Shown here: piece by piece, positions 29,596-41,546 of the stretch
How positions within the stretch are numbered: position 1 is the first letter of the stretch
Layout: each line of letters begins with the position of its first letter
From: Brienomyrus brachyistius
Lineage: Eukaryota; Chordata; Actinopteri; Osteoglossiformes; Mormyridae
Assembly (NCBI RefSeq): GCF_023856365.1
Contig: NC_064549.1
Coordinates: 5,659,608-5,723,607 of the forward strand
DNA: 64,000 bases
Reading direction: 5' to 3'
Position numbers and translations under genes: made by a program
Notes under the pieces: model-generated
Told to the model about the DNA's origin: nothing
Database searches by the model: none
The model's input: only the letters and a program-made list of their open reading frames with translations

Positions 29596-30365
29596 TTGGG
29601 AGGGGATTACACAGATTACCGTGGCAACAAATCTGCTTTAATTATGTATTCTGTTGTGTTTATTAAATTCTTTGTTGATATTAATTTAGAATTCACCTCA
29701 AAGTAATGGTAATAAATTTTACTATGTCGGGGGAGGGTGATTTCGAGGACCCCGATGAGTTTTTTTCCCCCTGTCTTCGACCCCCAGAGTCTCTAGAATA
29801 TCCTGTTAAAAATTTCCTCCTCGTCTGTCGAATACCAGCCAAGAATCACACCTCACAAGTAATCTGCTTTATTTCGGGTGATGAGGTGAATCTGAATTCC
29901 GACGAAAAAGATGATTCTGTTTTTATTTTTTTACTTGCTAAGTTTTCTTTTTAAATATTGTTGGTGTTGTCCTGCAGGTAGGTTAAGGTCTGAAAGCAGA
30001 AATGCATCCCCATTCTGTACATCTTCACCATACTGCCTATAAAATCACCCGAATGTGTCACATGACCACAATGGTTTTCACTGTCAATCTCAACCTGGGA
30101 TAGTAGCAGATCAGTTGTATAAATATCACAGGCTCATGTCACCCAGAACGCGCTGATTAATGCTGCAGTAAAATGGGTAAATATGATGTGGTCAGAACAA
30201 CAGAATCATGGTATTTTATGGCAGAACCTCATAGTATCTCTCAGTATTAAAGGTGAAGACCAGAGGAGTTAAAGGTAAAGCTGTATGGATAGGTGTGGGG
30301 ACATGGGCCTGAGGTCCACCACATCCCTAAAGGCACAGGCAGAGTCGCTGCTCTCCCCCCAGGGC
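29596..30365. other. Non-coding flank between hAT-like element and LINE
   Basis: One acidic 82-codon open frame (29706-29954, MVINFTMSGEGDFEDPDEFF...) lies beside the hAT-like element. It has no splice context or family that I recognise. The remainder contains nothing identifiable. Confidence 0.35.
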
Positions 30366-31033
30366 TGAGTTTGCAAAGCAAGGCAAGTTTAGTTATATAG
30401 TACAAATCAGATGCAAAGCAATACAAAGGTACAAGGATTCATAAAATAAGACAAACTCACATTTAGACAAAAAGAAAGTTGTTGACAGTGTATGACTAAA
30501 ATGACAATTTATTGAAAATGTGCAGCAAAAAGTAATGTTTTAAGCCCTGATTTAAACAAGCAGACAGTCACAGCAGACCTCAGGTCTTCACGAAGCTTGT
30601 TCCACAGACGCAGGGTTGCCACCCATCCCTTATGATATGGGACGATTCTGTACTGGGACACGCTGTATCCTGTATGATACAGAACAGATGGTGGCCGCCC
30701 TGCATGGGGAGCATGCAAACTAAACACTGCTTCACTTTGCATGGTCTGGATTCTGGAAAAACGGAGTAAACCTCTGACAGATGACCTCAAGGGTCTGGAT
30801 GCATGATAACGCTCAAATGAATCAGAAATGTATTTAGGCCTGAGACCATTTACTGCTTTAAACGCAAGTAATAATATTTTTAAATCAGTCCTGTGATGCA
30901 CTGGAAGCCAGTGCAGTGATTTAAGGGTCGGTGTATTCGCAAGAACTCTGCCAGGTACATTCTGGATGCCTTTTCTTCCACTGCTACTTGCCTCCTCTTC
31001 CTCCTCAGGCTGAAATATCAGCAAGCCGCCCAA
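30366..31033 (-). pseudogene. 5'-truncated L2-like non-LTR retrotransposon (reverse transcriptase C-terminus and 3' tail)
   Basis: The minus-strand frame 31033-30509 (174 codons) carries the C-terminal hallmark of L2-type LINE ORF2: LHWLPVHHRTDLKILLLAFK, KAVNGLRPKYISD, RPLRSS, LWNKLREDL and TVCLFKSGLKTLLF. It is followed in the same orientation by the typical 3' tail (TTTGTATTGCTTTGCATCTG, then TTGCCTTGCTTTGC). Residues 1-30 do not fit the family and mark the truncation point. Residues about 110-138 interrupt the usual FSLHAP-to-LWNKL spacing with about 28 extra codons. The catalytic RT domain and the endonuclease are absent, so it is inactive. Confidence 0.75.
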
Positions 31034-32048
31034 CTCTCAGATTATGTGACTTGTTTACGGTGCTGGGCAAATTGCTGCCCATCGCTGCTTCCTGGGCTGC
31101 TGTTATCCTAACAGACAGACCCACTGCTCCAATAAGGGACAAATCGAACGCAGCACGCCCAGTGCCTCCGGCGTTTATGTCACACGCAGATTAATAAAGG
31201 AAAGGGCGGTCCGGCGACGCTCTGCAGAAAACAGATCCACAGGGGCCGATATCTGAGGACCACCCACTGCGTTTACAGAGATATCCGGCTAATGCTACAG
31301 TATGGAGAGCACGGCGTCACGGTTACGGGGCCGTGTCCATGGCGACACCTGCCGGACACCGCCGTCATCGTCCGCTCATCATGGATGCGGCTGCTTTTTT
31401 TCCGTACCCCGGTGCTTCGTACTGGTACTGGAGCAGATTTTCACACGAAGTCCATAACAAATTTGTATAGTAGTAATAAAGGGACACTGCACTGCTTGGG
31501 ATGAGACAGCGCCCTCTAACGCACAGGTGTGGTAATGGCCTTCCCCTCTTGTTTATTGCTTTTAAATAAAGGCCTAATTAACGGGGCAGTATGAGAGAGC
31601 CCCAGAGTGTTCCTGCAACAGGGCTGAACATTAATATTGCAATTCCCTTTACATCAGTCCCTCAGACTCGGGCCAATTAATCCTAATGTAATTAGTGAGC
31701 TGACAGATACAGGAGGTCAGATATTTATTTCCAAATCACAGGTCTCCCTGTCCCAGAGGTTTTCCTCTTGCTTATAGCAACCCCGCAGGTTTGCATTGTT
31801 AGTGATTGAAGGCTGTGTCCTCTATGTCAACAACAATATGGTGGATCAGTCAATTCCAGATGTGTCTGTTGGGTGCACAGTGAGCCTGTCCTTTTAGCTT
31901 TTAGTGTGAATACCACGGAGAACCGGGATCCTCCTCAGCCTCTTTGTCAGAGGATGGATCGGCTTCATGTTTCCATTTACTGGATGCAGAACAGAGATTT
32001 GAGCAGCATTTGAAATAGTGGCCCCACCCAATCTGCTACCTCGTTAGA
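31034..32048. other. Non-coding; possible conserved non-coding element at 31.64-31.75 kb
   Basis: No exon was recognised. The stretch 31655-31745 contains closely spaced homeodomain-type cores (CAATTAAT, GTAATTAGTGAG) in non-repetitive sequence and resembles developmental enhancers in character. Confidence 0.35.
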
Positions 32049-33420
32049 GTGCCCCTCCCACCCGCTGCCTCATTCCGGTGCCCCTCCCACCCGCTGCCTC
32101 ATTCGGGTGCCCCTCCCACCCGCTGCCTCATTCCGGTGCCCCTCCCACCCGCTGCCTCATTTGGGTGCCCCTCCCACCCCGCTGCCTCATTCGGGTGCCC
32201 CTCCCACCCCGCTACCTCATTCGGGTGCCCCTCCCACCCCGCTGCCTCATTTGGGTGCCCCTCCCACCCGCTGCCTCATTCGGGTGCCCCTCCCACCCGC
32301 TGCCTCATTTGGGTGCCCCTCCCACCCGCTGCCTCATTCCGGTGCCCCTCCCACCCGCTGCCTCATTCGGGTGCCCCTCCCACCCGCTGCCTCATTCCGG
32401 TGCCCCTCCCACCCGCTGCCTCATTCGGGTGCCCCTCCCACCCGCTGCCTCATTCCGGTGCCCCTCCCACCCGCTGCCTCATTTGGGTGCCCCTCCCACC
32501 CCGCTGCCTCATTCGGGTGCCCCTCCCACCCCGCTACCTCATTCGGGTGCCCCTCCCACCCCGCTGCCTCATTTGGGTGCCCCTCCCACCCGCTGCCTCA
32601 TTCGGGTGCCCCTCCCACCCGCTGCCTCATTTGGGTGCCCCTCCCACCCCGCTGCCTCATTCGGGTGCCCCTCCCACCCCGCTGCCTCATTCGGGTGCCC
32701 CTCCCACCCCGCTGCCTCATTCGGGTGCCCCTCCCACCTCGTTGCCTCATTCGGGTGCCCCTCCCACCCCGCTGCCTCATTCCGGTGCCCCTCCCACCCC
32801 GCTACCTCATTCGAGTGCCCCTCCCACCCCGCTGCCTCATTCGGGTGCCCCTCCCACCCCGCTGCCTCATTCGGGTGCCCCTCCCACCCCGCTGCCTCAT
32901 TCGGGTGCCCCTCCCACCCCGCTGCCTCATTCGGGTGCCCCTCCCACCCCGCTGCCTCATTCGGGTGCCCCTCCCACCCCGTTGCCTCATTCGGGTGCCC
33001 CTCCCACCCCGCTACCTCATTCGGGTGCCCCTCCCACCCCGCTGCCTCATTCGGGTGCCCCTCCCACCCCGCTACCTCATTCGGGTGCCCCTCCCACCCC
33101 GCTGCCTCATTCGGGTGCCCCTCCCACCCCGCTGCCTCATTCGGGTGCCCCTCCCACCCCGCTGCCTCATTCGGGTGCCCCTCCCACCCCGCTGCCTCAT
33201 TCGGGTGCCCCTCCCACCCCGCTGCCTCATTCGGGTGCCCCTCCCACCCCGCTACCTCATTCGAGTACCCCTCCCACCCCGCTGCCTCATTCGGGTGCCC
33301 CTCCCACCCCGCTGCCTCATTCGGGTGCCCCTCCCACCCCGCTACCTCATTCGGGTGCCCCTCCCACCCCGCTGCCTCATTCGGGTGCCCCTCCCATCCA
33401 TTGATCAGATGCCCCTCCCA
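32049..33420. repeat. 29/30 bp minisatellite, about 45 units
   Basis: The unit is GTGCCCCTCCCACCC(C)GCTGCCTCATTCGG with 29 and 30 bp forms differing by one C. Units 1-20 (32049-32634) mix both lengths; units 21-45 (32635-33384) are all 30 bp. Degenerate copies continue to about 33420. Units 1-9 (32049-32312) and 12-20 (32371-32634) are the same series of variants, so a 264 bp block has been duplicated. Variant GCTACC units recur in the array. All three forward frames stay open for over 450 codons, which is a property of the repeat and not a gene. Confidence 0.97.
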
Positions 33421-34663
33421 TCTGCTGGGTCCATGTGTGCCCAGAGCTGCTCTCTTTCTGTCCTGCCCTCTGGTCTTTGGCAGATCACAATGGGATGCCA
33501 GAGAACGTCAAGAGATGGCGGTGGGGGGGGCTGCCTATCTGGCGACCCCCCCCAGCTATAAATTCAGTCACCCTCCATGTTCTCACATCAGCTGGTCCAG
33601 GGACCCTGCTGGGCCCCTCCCTCATTCATCACGCTGTTTGGGTAACACCCCCCCCTCCCCCGACTCTGTAAAGCCGTGATTTCCAATTAAACCTCCTAAC
33701 TGTGAGGTTAAGAGCCAATTTCATGCACCTTAGTCCTGATAAATAGATGACGAGTTTCACGCTCTGTTCTGCCCAGGGGGGTGGGGGGCGCTCTCGCTGT
33801 TCCCGGTCACGGTGACCGCAGTGTGCGGGGCTGCTCTGACCCCTTGCTTTTCTTTCGTTCTTTATTTACTTTGCCTGAAAGAACAGTAATATCTAAGGAT
33901 AACGACAGCTGGAAGTCCACCTCTGCTTTGCGTCCAGGATCAGGCTTGGATTTCAATGACAATTACATACCACACTGCAAATTAACGAAGAAATCTGGCA
34001 TTTCATTCACAGAAGATTGACATTCACTTACTATATAATAGGCACTTTGTGCAAAAGATTATATTCATCCCTGAACTTGGTCCTATATAAAGTTAAGAGG
34101 TTAGTGTCCTTCTTGTTCCCTATAAACAGCCTCTGTGATCTAATTGTCATGGTTTGCTTTGGCTGTAAAATACTGCATTTCTCATCCATTTTATCTATAT
34201 TTCACTCCAGTCCTCATCTTTCTATGGGTTTTAATTTTCTGCTTTCTGAAACCAGCACTATATCCTTGTTCTCACTGCCAATTTCACAGGCCGAGTCTCC
34301 GGGTCCCTCAGAGAGACATCGGACAGCCTGATATTTTACCCGAGTTCTGTGGGATCCTTATAAAATGAAGCCCACTGTAATTTCTCTCCCTGCGCAAGCT
34401 GCCATGGAATGCCTGTCTCCCCACTCGCAGGCGTGTTTGGACCTGTTATTAATTACTGCCTGAAGAGGAACTCTTCATGATGGGTTGTTGCAGGACAGCA
34501 TTCATAATGAATGTAAGTGGCCTTTGAATAATTAAGACGGTTATGTGATTAAGATCCTGGGTGCTTCTGACCGGGTTTGGATGTGAAGGACACTGCTGGT
34601 CCTTTGTGGTGTGGACCTGTTTTTGCTAAAAAGTTCAGGTCCAGAAAGTACAAATCCAGACCA
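33421..34663. other. Non-coding flank of the minisatellite
   Basis: Contains short C-rich runs (33548-33554, 33649-33660) and otherwise mixed unique-looking sequence. No exon or mobile element was recognised. Confidence 0.4.
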
Positions 34664-34743
34664 AGGTTTTGTTTCAAGCAGCTGGTTGAGTTCTCAGTGA
34701 CTGTGATTCTTCATACTCAACTGGTTGGTTGAAACAAAATCTT
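34664..34743. repeat. Imperfect inverted repeat (hairpin)
   Basis: The left arm (34664-34692) runs GGTTTTGTTTCAAGCAGCTG and on; the right arm (34715-34743) is its near reverse complement ending GGTTGAAACAAAATC. The arms are about 28 bases with a 22-base loop. It may be the core of a small foldback element. Confidence 0.6.
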
Positions 34744-37700
34744 AGATTTCTACTTGAATAATCCAACTCAGTCTTTAATGGATTTTTGTGAGTAACTTCT
34801 CAATATTGATTGTGAGGCATGACTAAACGAGCACAGAGTGGTGAGTCCATGGCTTCCCTGCCCAACAGTGATGTCAGGGATCTGTTGTATGAGCTGAATT
34901 CACTCAGCCACTGCACCTGCATAACTAGCCGGTCAGTGAAAGCTGCAGGTTGATGTAATATTACAGGATGGGCACAGTTTGTAGCATGAATAAATAAAAC
35001 CCTGTAAAAAGCAGAAAGCAAACATATACTGCATTATAATTTTATTTTAAGAAATATTATGGAACAAATAGACCTTTATAAGTTGGAGGTGAAAAATCCA
35101 AGGTGAAGACCAGCAAACAGTAGCGAGATCGTGGGGGATTTGTAACAGAGACGCCTGTGAGACGCACGTGAGGGTAAAGCCCACCTGCAGTCTGTGAATG
35201 TCACACACACCCAGGGAAAGAAAGGCTGTATGCCTACTGCTGGGGGCCAGATAGCTAAACAGGACCGTAAATGTCTAGGGGAGGTTCCAAACAAAGGGGG
35301 GGGGGCTTATTATCTGACGCGCTTACCGAGTGAATCCCAAGGAACAAGCTGTGTTATAAAAGCGGCGTCGACCCATTTATTTCTACACGCCTACGTTACT
35401 GCTGCTGCGTTTGCTTCCTTTGTAACGGTGGGATTAATCACCTGCCGCTGACTATGCCTGAGAACGTGACTGGACATCTGAAGGTGCTCTCTGTACTTGT
35501 TTGGGCATCTGCTGCTGTTTTGCGTCATTGAAAGGGGATGGGGCCCCAGCCCGGGAAAGTGGGACGATCAGACGCAGGAGCTGGGGGTGCCGGCTTCTAG
35601 GAGGGGTCTGCCGAAGTTGGCTGCATGCGAACACACGGAGAAAACCTCTGGCCGCTGATTTGGGCCGCCTTCTTTGGGGAGTTATGGCTGTCTGTTGATG
35701 CACTGGGACATATTGCGACCGGAAAAAGTGAACATGGCAATGATGTCACAGTGAGGGATACCCCACGACAGGACTCCCGGCTGACTTCCCAGTACCTTCC
35801 CAGTACCTCTCCCGCAAAGCTAATACAAGCAGCCTTGCAAACCCCTTCCAATTTTATCTGAGTGTCCACCTATCTGCCGATCTTTACACAGAAAACGTGT
35901 AACGATTTTCCCTACTTCTGATTCAAGGTTCGCTCTGGTCTGCTTGCTTCTTTATCTGTTGATGTTGTGCTAATACCCACAATCAAGGCCCTACATCCTG
36001 CAGGCAAAAGGGCAGCTTCAAGCTTGTCGCTGGGAGACTGTTAGAGACTCTATCCTCTGTGCTGGCAAAGCAGGTCACAGTGTGGTCATGGGAGGTGCTG
36101 GCTTCCAGAAGGGGTCTGCCGAGGTTGGATGCATGTGGGTCGGGTGAACATATGGAGAACACCTCCGGACCCTTGTGTGGGTCGCCTTCTTTCCGGAGTT
36201 TCAGCTCAGTAGTGATCGTTTTGGTCTCCGAGGTGTGTCCAGTTCCCATCCCCGTTTTTCTGCCTGCTCCCCGTCACCGTTCCTCCCATAATGTCAGAGG
36301 AGATGTATGGAAAGCCGTAACTGCCATGCGTTACCCATCTCTGCCTAGCATGACCCAACAAGAACTAGTAATGCTGCCCGGGGGAGTCAAGTTAAACTAG
36401 CCAATGACTGACAGTGGGATAATTGCACCCAAAGCCTTATTTAGCGACTGAGGGATGACTGTCTTTACACAGCGTGGGTCACATGACCTCATCCAGCAGT
36501 GGAGGTGTCTCTGCTGACAGCCCCACAGGGTTGCTAGGAGGCCACTTATAGAAGCACCGGCAGACATCCCTGGTCTTTCGCGGCTGCATAGCTCCAATTA
36601 TGTTCAGCCTGTTCAGATCTACTGGCCACAGTTCCCGCTGGACGCGATCCTAACTGAAACTGAGGTCTCAGCTCCAGGCTGTGGCCAGCGCTGCTCGAGA
36701 CTGCAGTGGAAATCCCAGCATGCCTCATCCGTGGCAGCCTTTAGAAGATGCTCTTCGAAAACACCTTCTCAGATATGTGCAGGATTTTTCTGTTTCTCAG
36801 TTTGTAGGGTTAAACAAGCAATGACCCCCCCCCACTCCCCCAACCTCTTTTAACAGAATGCAGTCATACCCATCCATTTGGGAAGCGGGGTTCAAAAATA
36901 GGAAAAATGCAGTGTACTAACTATCCACCAGAGGTCAGTGTTGTGACATCCCTGAACACTCCGTGCAGAGGGAGGGGTCTCAGACAGCCTTGTGAATTTT
37001 TACACTCTGTCCCCCACATGCCAGTCAGAATTCAGCTGTAATTGCTGTCATGGATTCTCACCCTCACCAGGCTCTTCACCGGGGCAAAGAGGTCGGTCAC
37101 TATGAAGTAGCAGAGGGGTCTTTGACAGTCGCCCCCCATTCACCCCCCACAGAAGTGTCTATTTACAGAAGTCTTGTATGATGACCCGGAGTGCTGTTTT
37201 TGTACCACCGGAGTTCAAAAGCATCATAAGGTAAAGTGCTCTCTCTGTCGAGTGTTAGCAGAGCAGTGCGCCCCTGGTGGCAGGGGCTATAACAACATCA
37301 ACATAAAGTACCTTCCTATAAAGCCCCCTCTCCGATTGTTAATGGATCTGTGCGCCCTCTGGTGGAGGGGGCTATAACAATCACATACCTCTCATCCAAA
37401 AGCAGTCCCTGAAATGCCCGAGTAGACTTCAAAAATAAAAAGGTCATTAGAACATTTTCTGCCCCATGTCCTCCTTAACCCCTGTGTGTGTATAGTGTCA
37501 CTAAGAACACGTAACTGGTGTGGGGGGGTTGGAGGCTTTCCTTCTTGGTGCGTGGTAATTGGCACTCGTCCTGGCGACCCGTCGCTTGGTCTGCGACCCT
37601 ACGTGCCTGGAATGGGATATGAGCAGGCGGCACTGTCGAGCTCCTGTGTGACGATTCAGTAGCCTCTCAGACACATACAGCACCTTCCAAAACAGCACTC

Positions 37701-39635
37701 TCTCTAAGTGTTAATGGATTTGTGCGCCCTCTGGTGGAGGGGGCTATAACAATGACACAAAGTGGACTGAGGGGGACTCTCCCCCATAACGCTGGTGCCG
37801 GAAAAGTGCGTGCTCTCAGACGCACGGCAAAGAAAGGCTGAGAATGTGGAGAGGACACGATCCTCTTGCACAGACACTGGACACAGCATGCCATACGTTT
37901 GAGGTGCTCAAAATAAGCTAATGGCTAAAATCGGAGCTAAATCAGAAGATCGTCTTTTTCTCTTATAAGCATAATGGGTGCAAGGCTCTGGTTGTTCTTA
38001 CCCTCCAAGTGCCTGTTGTGTTGTTTGCTAACATAATGAAGGCAGGACTTTGCTTCAGTCCTCCTGCATACAGGGTAATTACAGAGGGCGTTATCGTGAC
38101 CTACCCTGTCATGGCCTTCCAGAGCTCACCGGCCTGTGACAGACTGTCATTAGACACTCAACACTCCATGATTTATATATAATAGCTCGCCTCGCATAGT
38201 GCATGTATATTGTATATTACTCATCACAGTGTCTCTTGGAATTGGAAGAGGCCGTCTGTGGTTGTGTTGTCATCACGCAGAGCTCGTTGACATGTCACAG
38301 GTGGTATTTAATATGTACCTTTAAGAAGGGGGACGTCCCCAGTGGCAGGTCTAGGCATACTCGGTGACCCCAGAGGTCACAGGTGCTGCACACTGGGTTG
38401 ACCTGCGTTAGGATGTCATTAGCGTAGCTTTAGTGGGACACAGCCGAGCCCCAGCCGGTCCTGAGGGGGGCGCTGTCCGTCATGGGCTCTCCTGCTAATT
38501 AGGCTTGTCACACGTGTGCCCCTCATTAGAGCTCAAAGGAGCAGTTCTCAGTCTGACCCTTTTCACCTATCCCTCGCTCTCCTACCTCATCAACACCTGA
38601 CCCGACTCAATCCCCCCGGCCCCTTGGAATTCTGGGTAGTGGATATTCCTAACGGAATAATGGATGCAATATTATACTTCCTTTAAAAAAGAAGGACACA
38701 TAGTTTCTTGCATGTGAGGCTATATGTCCTGTGGGACTTTCCCATATAGTATCCATATAGTATCATTAATTTGGCAAATATGAATGACCGTGTACTGGTC
38801 TAGCACCCCGAACAGAAAGGAGCGCCCGTTTGAGCGCATTCTGGCGTTGATAAGTTCAGCCTGGGTTTCGGCACTTTAATTTGAGGATCTCAGGCTGCAG
38901 ATTGATGCCCCTGAGGAGTGAGCTTATGGTATCTTCAAGGGAGCTGCTGAACCAGGCTGTGTAAAAAAAAGAAAAATACCCACGTGTCCAAAATGGTATG
39001 TGAGGAAGTTTTTGGGTTCCATTAATTAACCATTATCTATCCCTTTAAGGGTTTCTTAATGATACATAATTACAGCATTACTCCACAATGATGGGCTAAT
39101 TAAAGTCGACCTTTATGCGTTCTTTATGTTGGTCCGTGAAAATGGCAGACAGTGGGGATCGAGCCCCACTTTGCACTTTCTCTCTGTTCGGCCAGAGCTG
39201 TTAGTTAACCCCCCCCCCCCGTTCCCTTCAGGCAGCAATCCGGCAAGTTCAACTTGGACGGATGCGTTCCGTACAACGTGTAATAAATGACAGCCAACTC
39301 AGATCGTAGTTTAACTCAGAGGAGTTTAAGTAGGAACAAGCGTTATGTCCATATGTGAAGAATGATGCCGTGCCCTGTTTGAGGCCTGCTCACTTCCAGG
39401 CGCGTATGTGATTGTGTAAGCAGACCCAGAAATTAAAACACTCGTTCCCTTTCTATGTGTTATTTTAACAGTTTATTGCCTGGTCTGAGAATGTATGCAT
39501 GTATTTTTTTCAGGGAAATTATCACCGTACGAGAAAAATGTTTAGTAATTTAATATTCATTAAAAAAACATTAATATTATCACTTAACAGTTGTCCCCTA
39601 CTCTGTTTTACCCAATCATACAGCTTGATCATCCA
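34744..39635. other. Non-coding with small local duplications
   Basis: No exon was recognised. A block of about 120 bp at 35581-35695 recurs in diverged form at 36092-36215 in the same orientation (GGCTTCTAGGAGGGGTCTGC versus GGCTTCCAGAAGGGGTCTGC). A module ending CTCTGGTGGAGGGGGCTATA occurs at 37236-37299 (diverged), 37321-37380 and 37681-37752. C-rich runs lie at 36825-36833 and 39210-39220. Confidence 0.5.
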
Positions 39636-39690
39636 TCCACTATCTACTTATCCTGGTCAGGGTCGTGGGAGCTGCATATTATGCTTCCCT
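39636..39690 (-). mobile_element. 3' end remnant of the tRNA-like SINE
   Basis: ATCCATCCACTATCTACTTATCCTGGTCAGGGTCGTGGGAGCTG (written here in descriptive terms as ATCCATCC, CTTATCCTGG and GGGTCGTGGG) corresponds to the 3' part of the SINE at 18076-18425 in the same minus orientation. The rest of the element is missing. Confidence 0.5.
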
Positions 39691-41202
39691 GAAATTTTGT
39701 CCTAAAGGGGCAGGGCCTCTGCGTCCCCTGACATGACCCTTTGACTGGTTTTTTGCCCACAGCACTGAGAATGAGGCTGACAGGCTCCATTCAGCGTGGC
39801 CTGCACTGCCCTTCTCACAGAGATATGACATCTTTGCCCTGTGCGGGGCGCCAGCACGTGCGAGGAGCCCTTAGCTCTGTGGCAGGCAAATGCAGTCCTG
39901 CCTCAACAGTGCTCCTTTGATCTTTAGTCACAGTGAGGACTTTCATTTGTGTTTTGGGCAGGCATGTGCTCCATCACATATTAGGCCCTAAATGCATTTT
40001 ACTGGCTAACTTTTTTGCTTACAGCTGTTTTTTTTGAGTTGGAAGACCTTTACAAACATAATGTCAAATTCCCAACTTTTGGTTGTCATACTCTGGGAAA
40101 TGTTCATCTTTGCTGATTAATAAACAAATGCAGTTACAGTCTCTTAAACATTGCTCGGTCCACAAGGTTTCCTTTCCGATCTCCTCATTGGGCGGTTTTA
40201 TGTGATTGAAAGGAAAAATCGTCCAATCGTGTGGCTGCCCTGCATTCACAACCAGTTGTCAGGACTGTCTTGATGCAGTGAGAGTTTCGCTCAGAAAAAT
40301 AACGAGGGGATTAGAGCATCGCAGGCCAGGATTATAAAACCCAAGAGCGAGAAGGCAGCCAATCGGTGCCTGAAAATCCGCCAGCATCTTCCGGCTTTTA
40401 TCAGCAATTTGCTTGTTTGCCGTCAGCTGTGGCCTTGCGCTCTGCCGTCGTTCCCCTGCTCTCTGCTCCGTCTCTCACGTGGCGCAGAGGAGTACATAAT
40501 TACCGCCACTGTGCCACTGCTAATCTGCAAGGCACGGGGCACGGGGAGCCAACTGGGCTTCGCCTGGAAGTGACAGGCTTCAAATGTGATGTAAGTGCAC
40601 GTGAGTCCCGTGTCACGTGGGAGGGGACGGTAAATGGCAGCTGGGTGGCTGGGGAGCACAGACTCACCCCTCCACAGCGCGTGACAGCAAAGGTCGCTTT
40701 CCATCTGGGGCTTTTAGTTGTTTTTTCCAGTGCCGTCCAGCACCCCTTCCACCAAATTCATAACCTTGGTTTCCTGTGATAATTCCGATGTAGCCCTGAA
40801 GGATAGTAATCTCATCAGGCCAGGCCGTGGTTCAATTTGCACACCATTACGGTGATTTGAGATACAAATGGGAGCCAGGCACAGCGCCTCCCACTCACTT
40901 GTGTTCACAGGCGTGTCGAGATTACCGTGGTATTTCATGGTGTTCCTGGTGATGGTTTTATTCACTCTGCTCAACAGGCTTAGCGCATTAGCAGCTATTG
41001 TTATCAGAAGAAAATATTATTTCAGAATTTCATCTTCTATAACCTCTTATCTACAGTTCAGAGTCACGGTACGTCTGCAGCCTCGCAGAGCGGGGGACAC
41101 CCTGCATGAGGTGGTGGTCTCACGCAGGGTGGGGGGGGCATCCCAGATTGGGGGGGTGGAGGGTGGTCCCACATGGGGTAGGGACACTGAAGTATGGTAG
41201 AT
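39691..41202. other. Non-coding; unique-looking stretch at 40.26-40.54 kb
   Basis: No exon recognised. The 137-codon frame at 40366-40779 has no family resemblance and overlaps an opposite-strand frame. The 40270-40420 segment contains TTATAAAACC and CAGCAATTTGCTTG in non-repetitive sequence and could be regulatory, but nothing decides it. Confidence 0.35.
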
Positions 41203-41546
41203 AGGTAGGTAGACAGACAGACAATGACAGACAGAGAGACACAGACAGAGAAACACAGACAGACAGATAGAGACGCAGACAGACAGACACAAACAGACAG
41301 ACAGCGAGACACAGACAGACACAGACAGACAGACAGCGAGACACAGACAGACACAGACAGACAGACAGACACAGACAGACAAACAGAGAAACACAGACAG
41401 ACAGACAGACACAGACAGACACAGGCAGACAGACAGCGAGACACAGACAGACAGACACAGACAGACAGACACAAACACAGACAGACAGCGAGACACAGAC
41501 AGACAGACAGACAGTGAGACACAGACAGACAGACAGAGACGTTCCT
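41203..41546. repeat. (ACAG)n-based compound satellite
   Basis: Tandem ACAG/GACAG units are interrupted by GCGAGAC and AAACAG. Longer words such as ACAGACAGACAGCGAGACAC recur about four times. It opens long spurious frames on both strands. Confidence 0.95.

Noticed and set aside
32049..33420. CRISPR-like array
   Set aside because: Direct repeats of 29-30 bp are contiguous, without unique spacers, in a vertebrate genome.
32049..33679. Proline-rich proteins of 451-533 residues
   Set aside because: All three forward frames are open because of the 29/30 bp repeat; there is no promoter, signal or conserved end.
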